Positions 8,420-16,096 of a stretch of DNA of 64,000 nt are shown one piece after another (positions within the stretch are counted from its first letter, which is position 1; every line of letters starts with the position of its first letter). The notes beneath the pieces are model-generated. The model had not been told where the DNA came from, did not search any database, and saw nothing but the letters and a program-made list of their open reading frames with translations. Source of the stretch: Ornithinimicrobium pekingense DSM 21552 (GTDB lineage Bacteria > Actinomycetota > Actinomycetes > Actinomycetales > Dermatophilaceae); contig NZ_ATWJ01000008.1 in assembly GCF_000421185.1 (NCBI RefSeq), positions 372,001 through 436,000 of the forward strand. Direction: 5' to 3'. Position numbers and translations under genes: made by a program.

Positions 8420-9173
8420 GGTCAGCGTGGTGATCCCGGTCCGGGACGACGCCCGCCTGCTCGAGCGCTGCCTCGACGCCCTGGCCCGGCAGACCGTCGC
8501 GCCGCTGGAGGTCGTGGTGGTCGACAACGGCTCCCGCGACGACTCCGCCGCCGTCGCCCGAGCCCGCGGCGCGCGGGTGGTCGAGGAGCCGCGCGTCGGC
8601 ATCCCGGCTGCCGCCGCGACCGGCTACGACGCCGCCGTCGGTGCGGTGATCGCGCGGCTCGACGCCGACTCCCTCCCGCCGCCCGACTGGGTGGAGCGTG
8701 TCCAGGACGCCCTGGCCCGCCGCCCGGACGTGGTCGCGGTCACCGGCGTCGGCGTCTTCCGCGACTCGCCCCCGGTGCTGCGCCAGGTGCAGGCGGTGCT
8801 CTACCTCGGCAGCTACTACGCCCTCGGCCACCTCGCCGCCGGCCACCACGTGCTGTGGGGCTCGTCGATGGCCGTGCGCCGGCAGGCCTGGGAACGGGTG
8901 GCCGCGGTGGTCCACCGCGACGACCCCGAGCTGCACGACGACATGGACCTTGCCCTCGTGCTCGGCCCGGCCGCCCGGATCGCGCTCGTGCCCGGCCTGG
9001 CCGTCGGCGTGTCCGCCCGCTCCCTCCGCGGCGCCGCCCAGTGGCGCCGACGGATGCGCCGCGCCTTCCGCACGCTCGAGGTCAACTGGCGCGACGCGCC
9101 GCCCTGGGACCGCTGGGCCGCCCGGCTCACGCGCCCCGCCCTCAGCCCCTCCCCCCGACAGGAGACGACATGA
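8412..9173 (+). CDS. glycosyltransferase family 2 (candidate C50 carotenoid glycosyltransferase)
   Basis: Inverting GT-A glycosyltransferase of 253 residues. EVSVVIPVRDDARLLERCL starts the nucleotide-binding domain. VVVDNGSRDDS and ARLDADSLPP supply the Asp and DxD metal-binding motifs, and DDPELHDDMDLAL the acceptor/base region. The ATG at 8412 overlaps the previous stop, and its own stop overlaps idi. Micrococcus C50 clusters carry a glycosyltransferase (crtX), so glycosylation of the terminal hydroxyl groups is the likely job here; that is inference from position. Confidence 0.8.
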   Translation: MSEVSVVIPVRDDARLLERCLDALARQTVAPLEVVVVDNGSRDDSAAVARARGARVVEEPRVGIPAAAATGYDAAVGAVIARLDADSLPPPDWVERVQDALARRPDVVAVTGVGVFRDSPPVLRQVQAVLYLGSYYALGHLAAGHHVLWGSSMAVRRQAWERVAAVVHRDDPELHDDMDLALVLGPAARIALVPGLAVGVSARSLRGAAQWRRRMRRAFRTLEVNWRDAPPWDRWAARLTRPALSPSPRQETT

Positions 9174-9745
9174 CCCCTGCCGCCAGCCGCACCGCCGGAC
9201 CGACCGGCAGCGAGCTCCACGACCTGCGCGACGTGCCCGACGAGGTGGTCCTGCTGGACGCCGACCGCCGGCCCGTGGGCACCGCGCCGCGCGCGACCGT
9301 GCACGGCCCAGACACCCCGCTGCACCTCGCCTTCTCCTGCCACCTCTCCGACGACGAGGGCCGGGTGCTGCTGACCCGGCGCGCCCTGGCCAAGCGCACC
9401 TGGCCCGGGGTGTGGACCAACGCCTTCTGCGGGCACCCCCGTCCCGGTGAGAGCCTCGAGGACGCCGTGCGCCGCCACGCCCGCACCGAGCTCGGGATCG
9501 ACATCACCGACCTCGCGCCGCTCCTGCCCGACTTTCGCTACCGGGCGGTCGACGCGAGCGGCACGGTCGAGAACGAGGTCTGCCCGGTCTTCACCGCCCG
9601 CACGACCACGGCCCCGGTGCCCGACCCCGACGAGGTGATGGAGCTGGTCTGGGTCACCCCCGAGCAGCTGCGCGCGGCCGCGTCGGCCGCCCCCTGGGCC
9701 CTGAGCCCGTGGCTGCGCGAGCAGCTGGACCAGCTGGGCCGGTGA
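9170..9745 (+). CDS. idi: isopentenyl-diphosphate delta-isomerase, type 1
   Basis: Interconverts IPP and DMAPP, balancing the substrates used by crtE and crtEb. The 191-residue Nudix-fold protein shows FSCHLSDDEGRVLLTRRA, then TWPGVWTNAFCGHP with the catalytic Cys in CGHP. The Nudix-like box runs PGESLEDAVRRHARTELGI and is followed by ENEVCPVF with the catalytic Glu. ATG at 9170 is preceded by ACAGGAGACGAC, the clearest Shine-Dalgarno of the operon. It overlaps the GT2 stop (ATGA). It closes the carotenoid operon; the next gene lies 70 nt away. Confidence 0.93.
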   Translation: MTPAASRTAGPTGSELHDLRDVPDEVVLLDADRRPVGTAPRATVHGPDTPLHLAFSCHLSDDEGRVLLTRRALAKRTWPGVWTNAFCGHPRPGESLEDAVRRHARTELGIDITDLAPLLPDFRYRAVDASGTVENEVCPVFTARTTTAPVPDPDEVMELVWVTPEQLRAAASAAPWALSPWLREQLDQLGR

Positions 9746-9815
9746 CCCGCGGACGGGCGCCGCGGACAGTGGTCCACGCGCCCGGTGCCGGCGGGGCGCC
9801 ATCCGGAGGGGCCCC

Positions 9816-10424
9816 GTGATCCGTATACCGGGTGTGACCCGCGCCGACCCGCTCGTCCAGGCCCGCCCCCGGCCCGCCCCACCAGGCCCGGCCGACCTCG
9901 TCACCGCCTTCCGCGGGCTGCTCGTGGTGGGTCTGGCCCTCGTGCTCGGCGACGCCCTCCTCGCGGCTGAGCCGACCCGCACCTGGTGGGTGGCCTGGGT
10001 CGGCATCGTCGTCTGGGCCCTGGACTCCCTCGACGGGTATGTCGCGCGCCGCACCGGCACCGCCAGCGACCGCGGCGCCCTGCTCGACTCCGGCGTCGAC
10101 GGCAGCCTGGTGCTGGCGCTGTCGCTGGCCCACGTGGGGGGCGCCCCCTGGGCACTGGTCGGCGGCCTGCTGTGGCCGGCCTTCCTGCTGGTCCAGGCGT
10201 GGCGGCCCTCCTGGCGGCGCACCCTGCCGCACAGCCCGCGGCGCAAGATCGCCGGCGGCACGCTGACCGGCACGCTGGCCATCGCCGCGGCACCGTTCTG
10301 GCCCGTCGTGGCGGTCCAGGTCGCGGTGGCGCTGGCGGTGCTGCTGGTGGCGTGGTCCTTCCTCGTCGACGTGCGGTGGCTCGAACGGGCCGCTGCGGTC
10401 GCGCCGGCGGCCCGCGCCTCCTAG
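9816..10424 (+). CDS. CDP-alcohol phosphatidyltransferase family protein
   Basis: Membrane enzyme of about 202 residues that would transfer a phosphatidyl or related group from a CDP-linked donor to an alcohol. The family signature DxxDGxxAR-x8-GxxxDxxxD is intact, seen as DSLDGYVARR followed by GALLDSGVDG near residues 70-95. Four to five hydrophobic helices follow. The GTG start at 9816 has GGAGG about 8 nt upstream. The acceptor (glycerol phosphate, inositol phosphate or another) is not evident. It is followed on the same strand by an SDR whose own -10 box overlaps this stop codon. Confidence 0.82.
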   Translation: MIRIPGVTRADPLVQARPRPAPPGPADLVTAFRGLLVVGLALVLGDALLAAEPTRTWWVAWVGIVVWALDSLDGYVARRTGTASDRGALLDSGVDGSLVLALSLAHVGGAPWALVGGLLWPAFLLVQAWRPSWRRTLPHSPRRKIAGGTLTGTLAIAAAPFWPVVAVQVAVALAVLLVAWSFLVDVRWLERAAAVAPAARAS

Positions 10425-10433
10425 CGTCAGCAC

Positions 10434-11462
10434 ATGGACCAGACCTCCCCACGCCCCGTCGCCCTCGTCGCCGGAGGCTCCCGCGGCCTCGGCCTGCTCG
10501 TCGCCCAGGAGCTCGCGGAACGGGGGCACGACGTGGCGATCTGCGCCCGCGACCGGGCCGCCGCCGCCGAGGGCGCCCAGGTCGCCGAGCGGGACGCGCG
10601 CGCCGCCGCGGGGGCCGGCGCCGGCCGCGTCACCGCATACTCCTGCGACGTGTCCGACCGCGACGACGTCCGGCGCCTCGTCGCCGACGTCGAGCGCGAC
10701 CTGGGCCCCGTCGACGTCCTCATCCACGTGGCCGGGATCATCCAGGTCGGGCCCGCCGAGACCAACACCCTGGAGCACTTCGACGACGCGATCGGCGTGA
10801 TGCTCATGGGTCCGATCAACACCGCGTGGGCGGTGCTGCCCGGCATGCGGCAGCGGCGCCACGGGCGGATCGGCGTGGTGACGAGCATCGGCGGCAAGCT
10901 GCCGTCGCCGCACATGCTGCCCTACACCACCGCCAAGTTCGGCGCCGTCGGCTTCACCGAGGCCCTGAGCGCCGAGCTCGTCGGCACCGGGGTCACGGCG
11001 ACGACGATCGTGCCGGGCTTCATGCGCACCGGTTCGCCGGAGAACGCGCTGTTCACGGGCGACCGGGACGGGGAGTACGCCTGGTTCGCCCCCTCGGCCT
11101 CGCTGCCGCTGCTGACGACCGACCCGCACCTGGCGGCCCGCGCGATGGTCAGGGCCGTGCTGGCCGGCAAGCCGGTGCTGGAGCTGACGCCGCTGACCGT
11201 GCTCGGCACGCGCTTCCACGGGCTGGCGCCCGCCACGACCGTGCGCATCGTCAAGGCGGTCGTGCACTTCCTGCCCGACGCCCCCGGCCTCCCGGACGAC
11301 TCGGTGGCCCGGCCCGGGCGGGAGTCCGCCGCCCGGCTGGGCACGGGTGTGGTGCACCGGCTGACCGTACTCGGGCGCCGTGCCGCCGAGAAGCTCAACC
11401 AGCGCGGCCCGACGGCCATCCGCGGGACCGAGGAGGAGAAGGAGTTCGCCGCCTCGGAGTGA
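10434..11462 (+). CDS. short-chain dehydrogenase/reductase
   Basis: NAD(P)-dependent oxidoreductase of 342 residues. The cofactor loop GGSRGLG is near residue 16, HVAGI replaces the usual NNAG, TSIGGK supplies the catalytic Ser, and YTTAK provides the Tyr and Lys. It is longer than a classical 250-residue SDR: the roughly 90 extra C-terminal residues contain helices seen in membrane-associated extended SDRs. TAGCGT lies 6 nt before the ATG and no Shine-Dalgarno is visible, so the message may be leaderless. Substrate unknown. It converges with the next gene. Confidence 0.82.
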   Translation: MDQTSPRPVALVAGGSRGLGLLVAQELAERGHDVAICARDRAAAAEGAQVAERDARAAAGAGAGRVTAYSCDVSDRDDVRRLVADVERDLGPVDVLIHVAGIIQVGPAETNTLEHFDDAIGVMLMGPINTAWAVLPGMRQRRHGRIGVVTSIGGKLPSPHMLPYTTAKFGAVGFTEALSAELVGTGVTATTIVPGFMRTGSPENALFTGDRDGEYAWFAPSASLPLLTTDPHLAARAMVRAVLAGKPVLELTPLTVLGTRFHGLAPATTVRIVKAVVHFLPDAPGLPDDSVARPGRESAARLGTGVVHRLTVLGRRAAEKLNQRGPTAIRGTEEEKEFAASE

Positions 11463-11510
11463 GGGGGAGGCTCCCCGCCGGTGCACGCCGGCCGGTGCGG
11501 TCGCGTGGCG

Positions 11511-12044
11511 TCAGGGCAGCTCGACGACCGTCGGCCCGGCGTCCTCGTCCTTGCTGCCCGCCATCGATTTCACCGTGCTGACGACGGTGCCCACGAGCGA
11601 GCTGCCGCCCCAGTACTCCGCGGTGTCGCCGGAGACCTTGAGCACCACGTTGTCGGGGTTGTCCGGGCCGCCGTCCATGAAGGCGGACGCGCCCTTGGAC
11701 CACAGCTGCTCCACGAGCGCCCGGTCGCGCACGACGGACGCCGTGCCGGCGAGCGAGACCCACGCCTTGGCGGAGGAGTAGGCGACGTTGACCTGCGGGT
11801 TGGCCTCGACGTCCCGGACGACCGGGCTGGCGGCGCGCACGAGGAAAAGCACGTCGCCGTCCTCCTCGGCCCGCTGCGTCGACAGCGGCCGGCTGGTGAG
11901 CCGGCCCGAGGCCGACGTGGCGTCGACCGTGGTCAGCATCGCGATGTCCATGCCGGAGATGATCTCGTGGACCTTGGCCACCTCCTGCGGGTCGTCGCTG
12001 ACGGTCACCGGGTCGGCGGGGTGGGTGTCGTGGTGCTCGGTCAT
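11511..12044 (-). CDS. pyridoxamine 5'-phosphate oxidase-family (general stress protein 26-like) protein
   Basis: Flavin-binding split-barrel protein of 177 residues. The family core is visible as MDIAMLTTVDATSASGRLTS, then VLFLVRAASPVVRDVEANPQ, VNVAYSSAKAWVSLAGTA and WSKGASAFMDGG. These proteins are induced by general or oxidative stress in Bacillus and bind FMN, FAD or F420; which cofactor applies here is not resolvable. ATG at 12044 overlaps the upstream gene's stop (ATGA), tying it to the catalase-like and dehydrogenase genes in one minus-strand operon. Confidence 0.83.
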   Translation of the reverse strand: MTEHHDTHPADPVTVSDDPQEVAKVHEIISGMDIAMLTTVDATSASGRLTSRPLSTQRAEEDGDVLFLVRAASPVVRDVEANPQVNVAYSSAKAWVSLAGTASVVRDRALVEQLWSKGASAFMDGGPDNPDNVVLKVSGDTAEYWGGSSLVGTVVSTVKSMAGSKDEDAGPTVVELP

Positions 12045-12718
12045 GGCTTCTCCTCGGGGGTGGTGGGGTCGGCCGCGACCTGCTGGGAGGCGGCGTAGGA
12101 CGGGTCGCGCAGCCGCGCCCACAGAGGGTGCGTCCAGGCACCGGCGGGCGGGTGCCCGACGGGGTCGTGTCGCCGGGTGCAGTCCCGGTCGGTCCAGGTG
12201 ATCGCGAGCGTGCCCCGCTCGTGCCAGGGGCGCCCGGGCGCGGAGACCAGCAGCCGGTATGCCGTGGGCGGGACGTCGGCGCTCGCGCCTCCGGGGTCGA
12301 GGGGGTCGAGGCGCAGCAGCAGGGGGCCGCGCGGCGTGCTCAGCGGCAGCAGCGTGGTCAGCGTCCCGTGCTGCTCGGGACGCCGCAGCACGAGGAGGTG
12401 CCGGCCGACGACGCCGGTGCCCGTGCCGGCCAGCAGGAGGTCCCCCGCTGCCCGTCCTTCGACCCGCAGCGCCAGGCCCTCGATGTCCAGGCCCTCCTGG
12501 CGTCCCGTGGCCCGGGACCAGCGCACGAGGCAGGGGTGGGGACCGGGGTCGTCGAGCAGCGCGACGCCGCTGGCCGGGCCCGGCCGCACCTTGAGCGAGG
12601 CGGTGCCGCATACCCCGACCGGGTGCAGCGCGCGCGTGCCGCGGAGCCGGGCCGTCGCTCCGGACGCCGCGGCCAGCAGCTCCCCGGCCGCTCGGGCGAC
12701 CGGCTCCGCCGGCCTCAC
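12041..12718 (-). CDS. conserved hypothetical protein, catalase-related-like (sometimes auto-annotated phosphodiesterase)
   Basis: A 225-residue cytoplasmic protein starting GTG at 12718, overlapping the dehydrogenase stop by 4 nt. RGTRALHPVGVCGTA, then PHPCLVRWSRATGRQEGLDI and EGLALRVEG are reminiscent of the N-terminal heme-barrel segment of catalase-like proteins. That segment includes the catalytic His region, but here it is not fully conserved. I do not recognise a characterised function. Its fixed place between a zinc dehydrogenase and a stress flavoprotein suggests a detoxification operon; that is inference. Confidence 0.65.
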   Translation of the reverse strand: MRPAEPVARAAGELLAAASGATARLRGTRALHPVGVCGTASLKVRPGPASGVALLDDPGPHPCLVRWSRATGRQEGLDIEGLALRVEGRAAGDLLLAGTGTGVVGRHLLVLRRPEQHGTLTTLLPLSTPRGPLLLRLDPLDPGGASADVPPTAYRLLVSAPGRPWHERGTLAITWTDRDCTRRHDPVGHPPAGAWTHPLWARLRDPSYAASQQVAADPTTPEEKP

Positions 12719-13899
12719 GGCTTGAGGACGACCTTGATGCAGCCGTCGGCCTTGTCGTTGAAGGTCTGGTACATCTCCGCGGCCTCCTCGAGCGGGACCC
12801 GGTGGGTGGCGAGGTTCTCCAGGTCGAAGATGTCGTCGGCGCCGCTGACCAGGTCGTAGAGCTCGTCGGTCCAGCGCCTGACGTTGCACTGGCCCATGCG
12901 CATCTGCACCTGTTTGTCGAAGAGCTGCATCATCGGCATCGGGTCGGCCATGCCGCCGTAGACGCCGCTGAGGGAGACGGTGCCGCCGCGGCGGACGGCC
13001 TCGATCGAGGTGTGCAGCGCCGCGAGGCGGTCGACACCCGCGGTCTCGATGGCCTTGCGCGCGATCGGCTTGGGCAGCCGCTTGGCCGCAGCGACGGCGG
13101 CACCCAGGACGGGGCTGCCGTGCGCCTCCATGCCGACGGCGTCCACGACGCTGTCGGGCCCGCGGCCGTCGGTCATCTCCTTGAGCGTGGCGGCGACGTC
13201 CTTGACCTCGGAGTCGTCGACGACCTCGGCCCCGTGCGCCCGGGCCAGGGCCAGGCGCTCGGGGACGCGGTCCACGCCGATGATCCGCTGGACACCCATC
13301 TGCCTGGCCGACCGGATGCACAGCTGGCCGACCGGGCCGAGGCCCAGCACGGCGAGCGTGCCGCCCTCCTCGGTGTCGGCGTAGGCGACGGCCTGCCAGG
13401 CGGTGGGCAGGATGTCGGAGAGGTAGAGGAAGCGCTCGTCCGGCAGGTCGGAGGTGATCTTGACCGGCCCGAAGTCGGCGTGCGGCACGCGCACCCGCTC
13501 GGCCTGGCCGCCGGGCACCGAGCCGTAGAGGCTGGTGTAGCCGAACAGGCTGGCGCCCTTGTCGGTGTCGCGGTTCTGCGTGGTCTCGCACTGGGAGAAC
13601 AGCTGGCGGTCGCACATGAAGCACGAGCCGCAGCTGATCGTGAACGGCACGACGACGCGGTCGCCGACGGAGAGCCGCTCGACCCCCGGACCGACCTCCT
13701 CGACGACGCCCATGAACTCGTGCCCGAGGACGTCGCCGGGCTTGAGGTAGGCCGCCAGGACGTTGTAGAGGTGCAGGTCGGAGCCGCAGATCGCGGTGGA
13801 GGTGACCCTCACCACCGCGTCGGTGGGCTGCTCGATCCGGGGGTCCGGGACCTCCTGGACCTTGACGTCCTGCAGGCCTTGCCAGGTGAGTGCTCGCAT
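12715..13899 (-). CDS. zinc-dependent alcohol dehydrogenase (formaldehyde-dehydrogenase-like)
   Basis: MDR enzyme of 394 residues with a complete zinc apparatus. AICGSDLHLYN and GHEFMG give the catalytic Cys and GHE motif. SCGSCFMCDRQLFSQC supplies the four structural zinc Cys. VLGLGPVGQL near residue 190 is the NAD loop, followed by acidic GVDR. The DKGASLFGYTSLYGSVPGGQ region resembles glutathione-independent formaldehyde dehydrogenases. TAGCGT lies 6 nt before the ATG with no Shine-Dalgarno, so it is probably leaderless. It heads a three-gene minus-strand operon. Confidence 0.88.
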   Translation of the reverse strand: MRALTWQGLQDVKVQEVPDPRIEQPTDAVVRVTSTAICGSDLHLYNVLAAYLKPGDVLGHEFMGVVEEVGPGVERLSVGDRVVVPFTISCGSCFMCDRQLFSQCETTQNRDTDKGASLFGYTSLYGSVPGGQAERVRVPHADFGPVKITSDLPDERFLYLSDILPTAWQAVAYADTEEGGTLAVLGLGPVGQLCIRSARQMGVQRIIGVDRVPERLALARAHGAEVVDDSEVKDVAATLKEMTDGRGPDSVVDAVGMEAHGSPVLGAAVAAAKRLPKPIARKAIETAGVDRLAALHTSIEAVRRGGTVSLSGVYGGMADPMPMMQLFDKQVQMRMGQCNVRRWTDELYDLVSGADDIFDLENLATHRVPLEEAAEMYQTFNDKADGCIKVVLKP

Positions 13900-13987
13900 G
13901 CGTTCACGCTAGGGGCGGCCGCGGCGCGGCGCACGGTGAAGCGGAGGCTGTCGTCGGGGGGTGGGGCGGCGGCGCTAGAGTCGCACC

Positions 13988-14629
13988 GTGGCAACCCTCC
14001 GTGTCGCTCTCGTCAACGACTACCCCGTCGTCGTGCGCGGGCTGGACGCCATGCTGCAGCCCTACGCCGACCGCGTCGAGGTGGCCGGCCTGGGGGTCCG
14101 GCAGGTGCCGAACGAGCCGGTCGACGTCACCCTCTACGACACCTTCGCCGCGGCCTCGCTGATGGGTGAGGACGGCGACCGGATCCTGGGTGACCCCCTG
14201 GCCGGGCGGGTGCTGCTCTACTCCTGGAACCTCGGCCCGGACGACGTGCGCTCCGCCCTCGAGCGGGGGTGCGCGGGCGTGGTCGACAAGTCCTCGACCG
14301 CGGCCGAGCTGGTCCGTGCCATCGAGCAGACCGCGGCCGGGCGCCGTCCGGTCGTGCCGCCCCCGGCGCAGGCCGGCGGGGAGCCCCGGCAGTGCCGGTG
14401 GCCGGGTCAGGAGGCCGGGCTGTCCATGCGCGAGGCGGAGGTGCTGGCGCTCATCACCCAGGGGCTGACCAACGAGGACATCGGCCGGCGGCTCAACCTG
14501 TCGATCAACACCGTCAAGACCTACATCCGGTCGGCCTACCTCAAGGCCGAGGTCACCCGACGGTCGCAGGCCGTGCGGTGGGGCATCGAGCACGGCATGC
14601 TTCCTGGGCCCGCGGACAGCGTCCCGTGA
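13988..14629 (+). CDS. LuxR/NarL-type response regulator (orphan)
   Basis: A 213-residue DNA-binding response regulator. The receiver domain begins LRVALVNDYPVVVRGL with the acidic pocket Asp. The phospho-acceptor candidate is the Asp in VDVTLYDTF, and the Lys in GVVDKSST. The loop after that Asp is not the usual D-(I/V)-RMP, so phosphorylation is uncertain. The C-terminal LuxR helix-turn-helix reads LSMREAEVLALITQGLTNED then SINTVKTYIRSAYLKAEV. The GTG start is 6 nt after TAGAGT, suggesting a leaderless transcript. No histidine kinase is adjacent. Its stop overlaps the amidase start. Confidence 0.85.
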   Translation: MATLRVALVNDYPVVVRGLDAMLQPYADRVEVAGLGVRQVPNEPVDVTLYDTFAAASLMGEDGDRILGDPLAGRVLLYSWNLGPDDVRSALERGCAGVVDKSSTAAELVRAIEQTAAGRRPVVPPPAQAGGEPRQCRWPGQEAGLSMREAEVLALITQGLTNEDIGRRLNLSINTVKTYIRSAYLKAEVTRRSQAVRWGIEHGMLPGPADSVP

Positions 14630-15996
14630 CGGCCGCCACCACGGCGACCGCGACCGACCTGGCCGCCGGCTTCCGCGCCGGCGCGCTCAGCCCGGTCGAC
14701 GTCGCGCGGGCCGCGCTGGAGCGCATGGAGCAGCGCGAGCCGGTCGTCAACGCGATGTGGGTGCGCGACCCGGCCGACCAGGTCCTCGCCCGGGCCGCGG
14801 AGTCGGCCCGGCGGTGGGAGCAGGGCCGGCCCCACGGTCCGCTCGACGGTGTCCCCGTCACCCTCAAGGAGAACGTCGCCCGCGCCGGTGTCCCCATGCC
14901 CGCCGGGTCGGCGGCGGTCGACCCCGTCGTGCCGACCGTCGACTCCCCGGCCGCCGCGCGGGTGGACGCGGCCGGGATGGTCGTGCTCGGCTCCACGGTG
15001 ATGCCCGACTGGGGCATGCTCTCCTCCGGAGTCTCCAGCCGGCACGGCATCACCCGCTCCCCGCTCGACGCCCGGTGGACGACCGGCGGCTCGAGCTCGG
15101 GCGCCGGGGCGAGCGTGGCCGCCGGCTACGCCCCGCTGGCCGTCGGCACCGACATCGGCGGCTCGATCCGGTTGCCCGGCACCTGGCTGGGCCTGTCGAC
15201 GCTCAAGCCGAGCGCGGGCCGCATACCCCTGCACGCGCCATACCTCGGGCGTGCGGCGGGGCCGATGGCGGCCACCGCCGCCGACTGCGCGGCTCTGATG
15301 TCGGTGCTCTCCGGGCCGGACCCGGTGGACTGGACCAGCCTGCCGGCGCAGGAGCTCGACTGGGGGTCGGTCGGCATCGGCGTGGACGTCGCCGGGCTGC
15401 GCGTCGGGGTGTGGACGCAGGCGGGGTATGGCGTGGAGCCCGGGCCCGAGGTCGTCGCAGCGACGCGGGCCGTCGCCGACCTCCTCGCCGACGCGGGCGC
15501 GGAGGTGGTCGAGGTGCGGCCGTGGCTGACGCAGGACCTGCTCGACGGGGTCAACCGCTTCTGGCAGGCGCGGTCGTGGGCGGACTTCGCCCGGCTGAGC
15601 CCGCAGCGGCAGGAGCTGGTCCTGCCCTTCATCGCGGAATGGGTGCGGGCCGCGAGCGGGCTGAGCGGCACGGAGGTGGTCGACGCCTACCACGCGTTCG
15701 GCCAGGTGCAGACGCGCACGGTCGCCGCCTGGGAGGCGGCCGGGCTCGACCTCATGGTCTCGCCGGTGGCGCCGTGCGCGGCCTTCCCGGCGGAGCAGCC
15801 GATGCCCTACCCCGACGGCGGGCGGGGCATGTGGCACATCAACTTCACCATGCCGTGGAACATGACCGGGCAGCCGGCGGGCACGGTGGCAGCCGGGGCG
15901 ATGCCGGACGGTCGGCCGGTCGGCGTGCAGGTGGTGGGCCGGGCCTTCGACGACGTCGGGGTGCTGCGAGCGATGGGCTGGCTCGAGGGGCGCTGA
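14626..15996 (+). CDS. amidase signature family protein
   Basis: Hydrolyses a C-N amide bond. The 456-residue protein has the Ser-cisSer-Lys triad: Lys in VTLKENVA, the Gly/Ser-rich TTGGSSSGAGASVAAG holding the cis-Ser, and the nucleophile in GTDIGGSIRLPG. Length matches the family. The GTG at 14626 overlaps the regulator stop (GTGA), so the LuxR protein and amidase are co-translated. The regulator may therefore control amide or nitrogen use; that is inference. No gatB/gatC genes are near, so this is not the tRNA amidotransferase subunit. Confidence 0.87.
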   Translation: MTAATTATATDLAAGFRAGALSPVDVARAALERMEQREPVVNAMWVRDPADQVLARAAESARRWEQGRPHGPLDGVPVTLKENVARAGVPMPAGSAAVDPVVPTVDSPAAARVDAAGMVVLGSTVMPDWGMLSSGVSSRHGITRSPLDARWTTGGSSSGAGASVAAGYAPLAVGTDIGGSIRLPGTWLGLSTLKPSAGRIPLHAPYLGRAAGPMAATAADCAALMSVLSGPDPVDWTSLPAQELDWGSVGIGVDVAGLRVGVWTQAGYGVEPGPEVVAATRAVADLLADAGAEVVEVRPWLTQDLLDGVNRFWQARSWADFARLSPQRQELVLPFIAEWVRAASGLSGTEVVDAYHAFGQVQTRTVAAWEAAGLDLMVSPVAPCAAFPAEQPMPYPDGGRGMWHINFTMPWNMTGQPAGTVAAGAMPDGRPVGVQVVGRAFDDVGVLRAMGWLEGR

Positions 15997-16096
15997 CGCG
16001 GAGGCCGGCCAGCGGTGAGGACGAGGTGGCGTACCGGCACGGCGCCCGTCCCACCCCAGCAGGAAGATCGCGTGCCCTCGGCCTAGGCTGTCCCGC

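Noticed and set aside
11463-11510. Terminator between convergent SDR and stress-protein genes
   Set aside because: GGGGAG-g-CTCCCC would need a one-base loop; other pairings are short. Not convincing enough to list.
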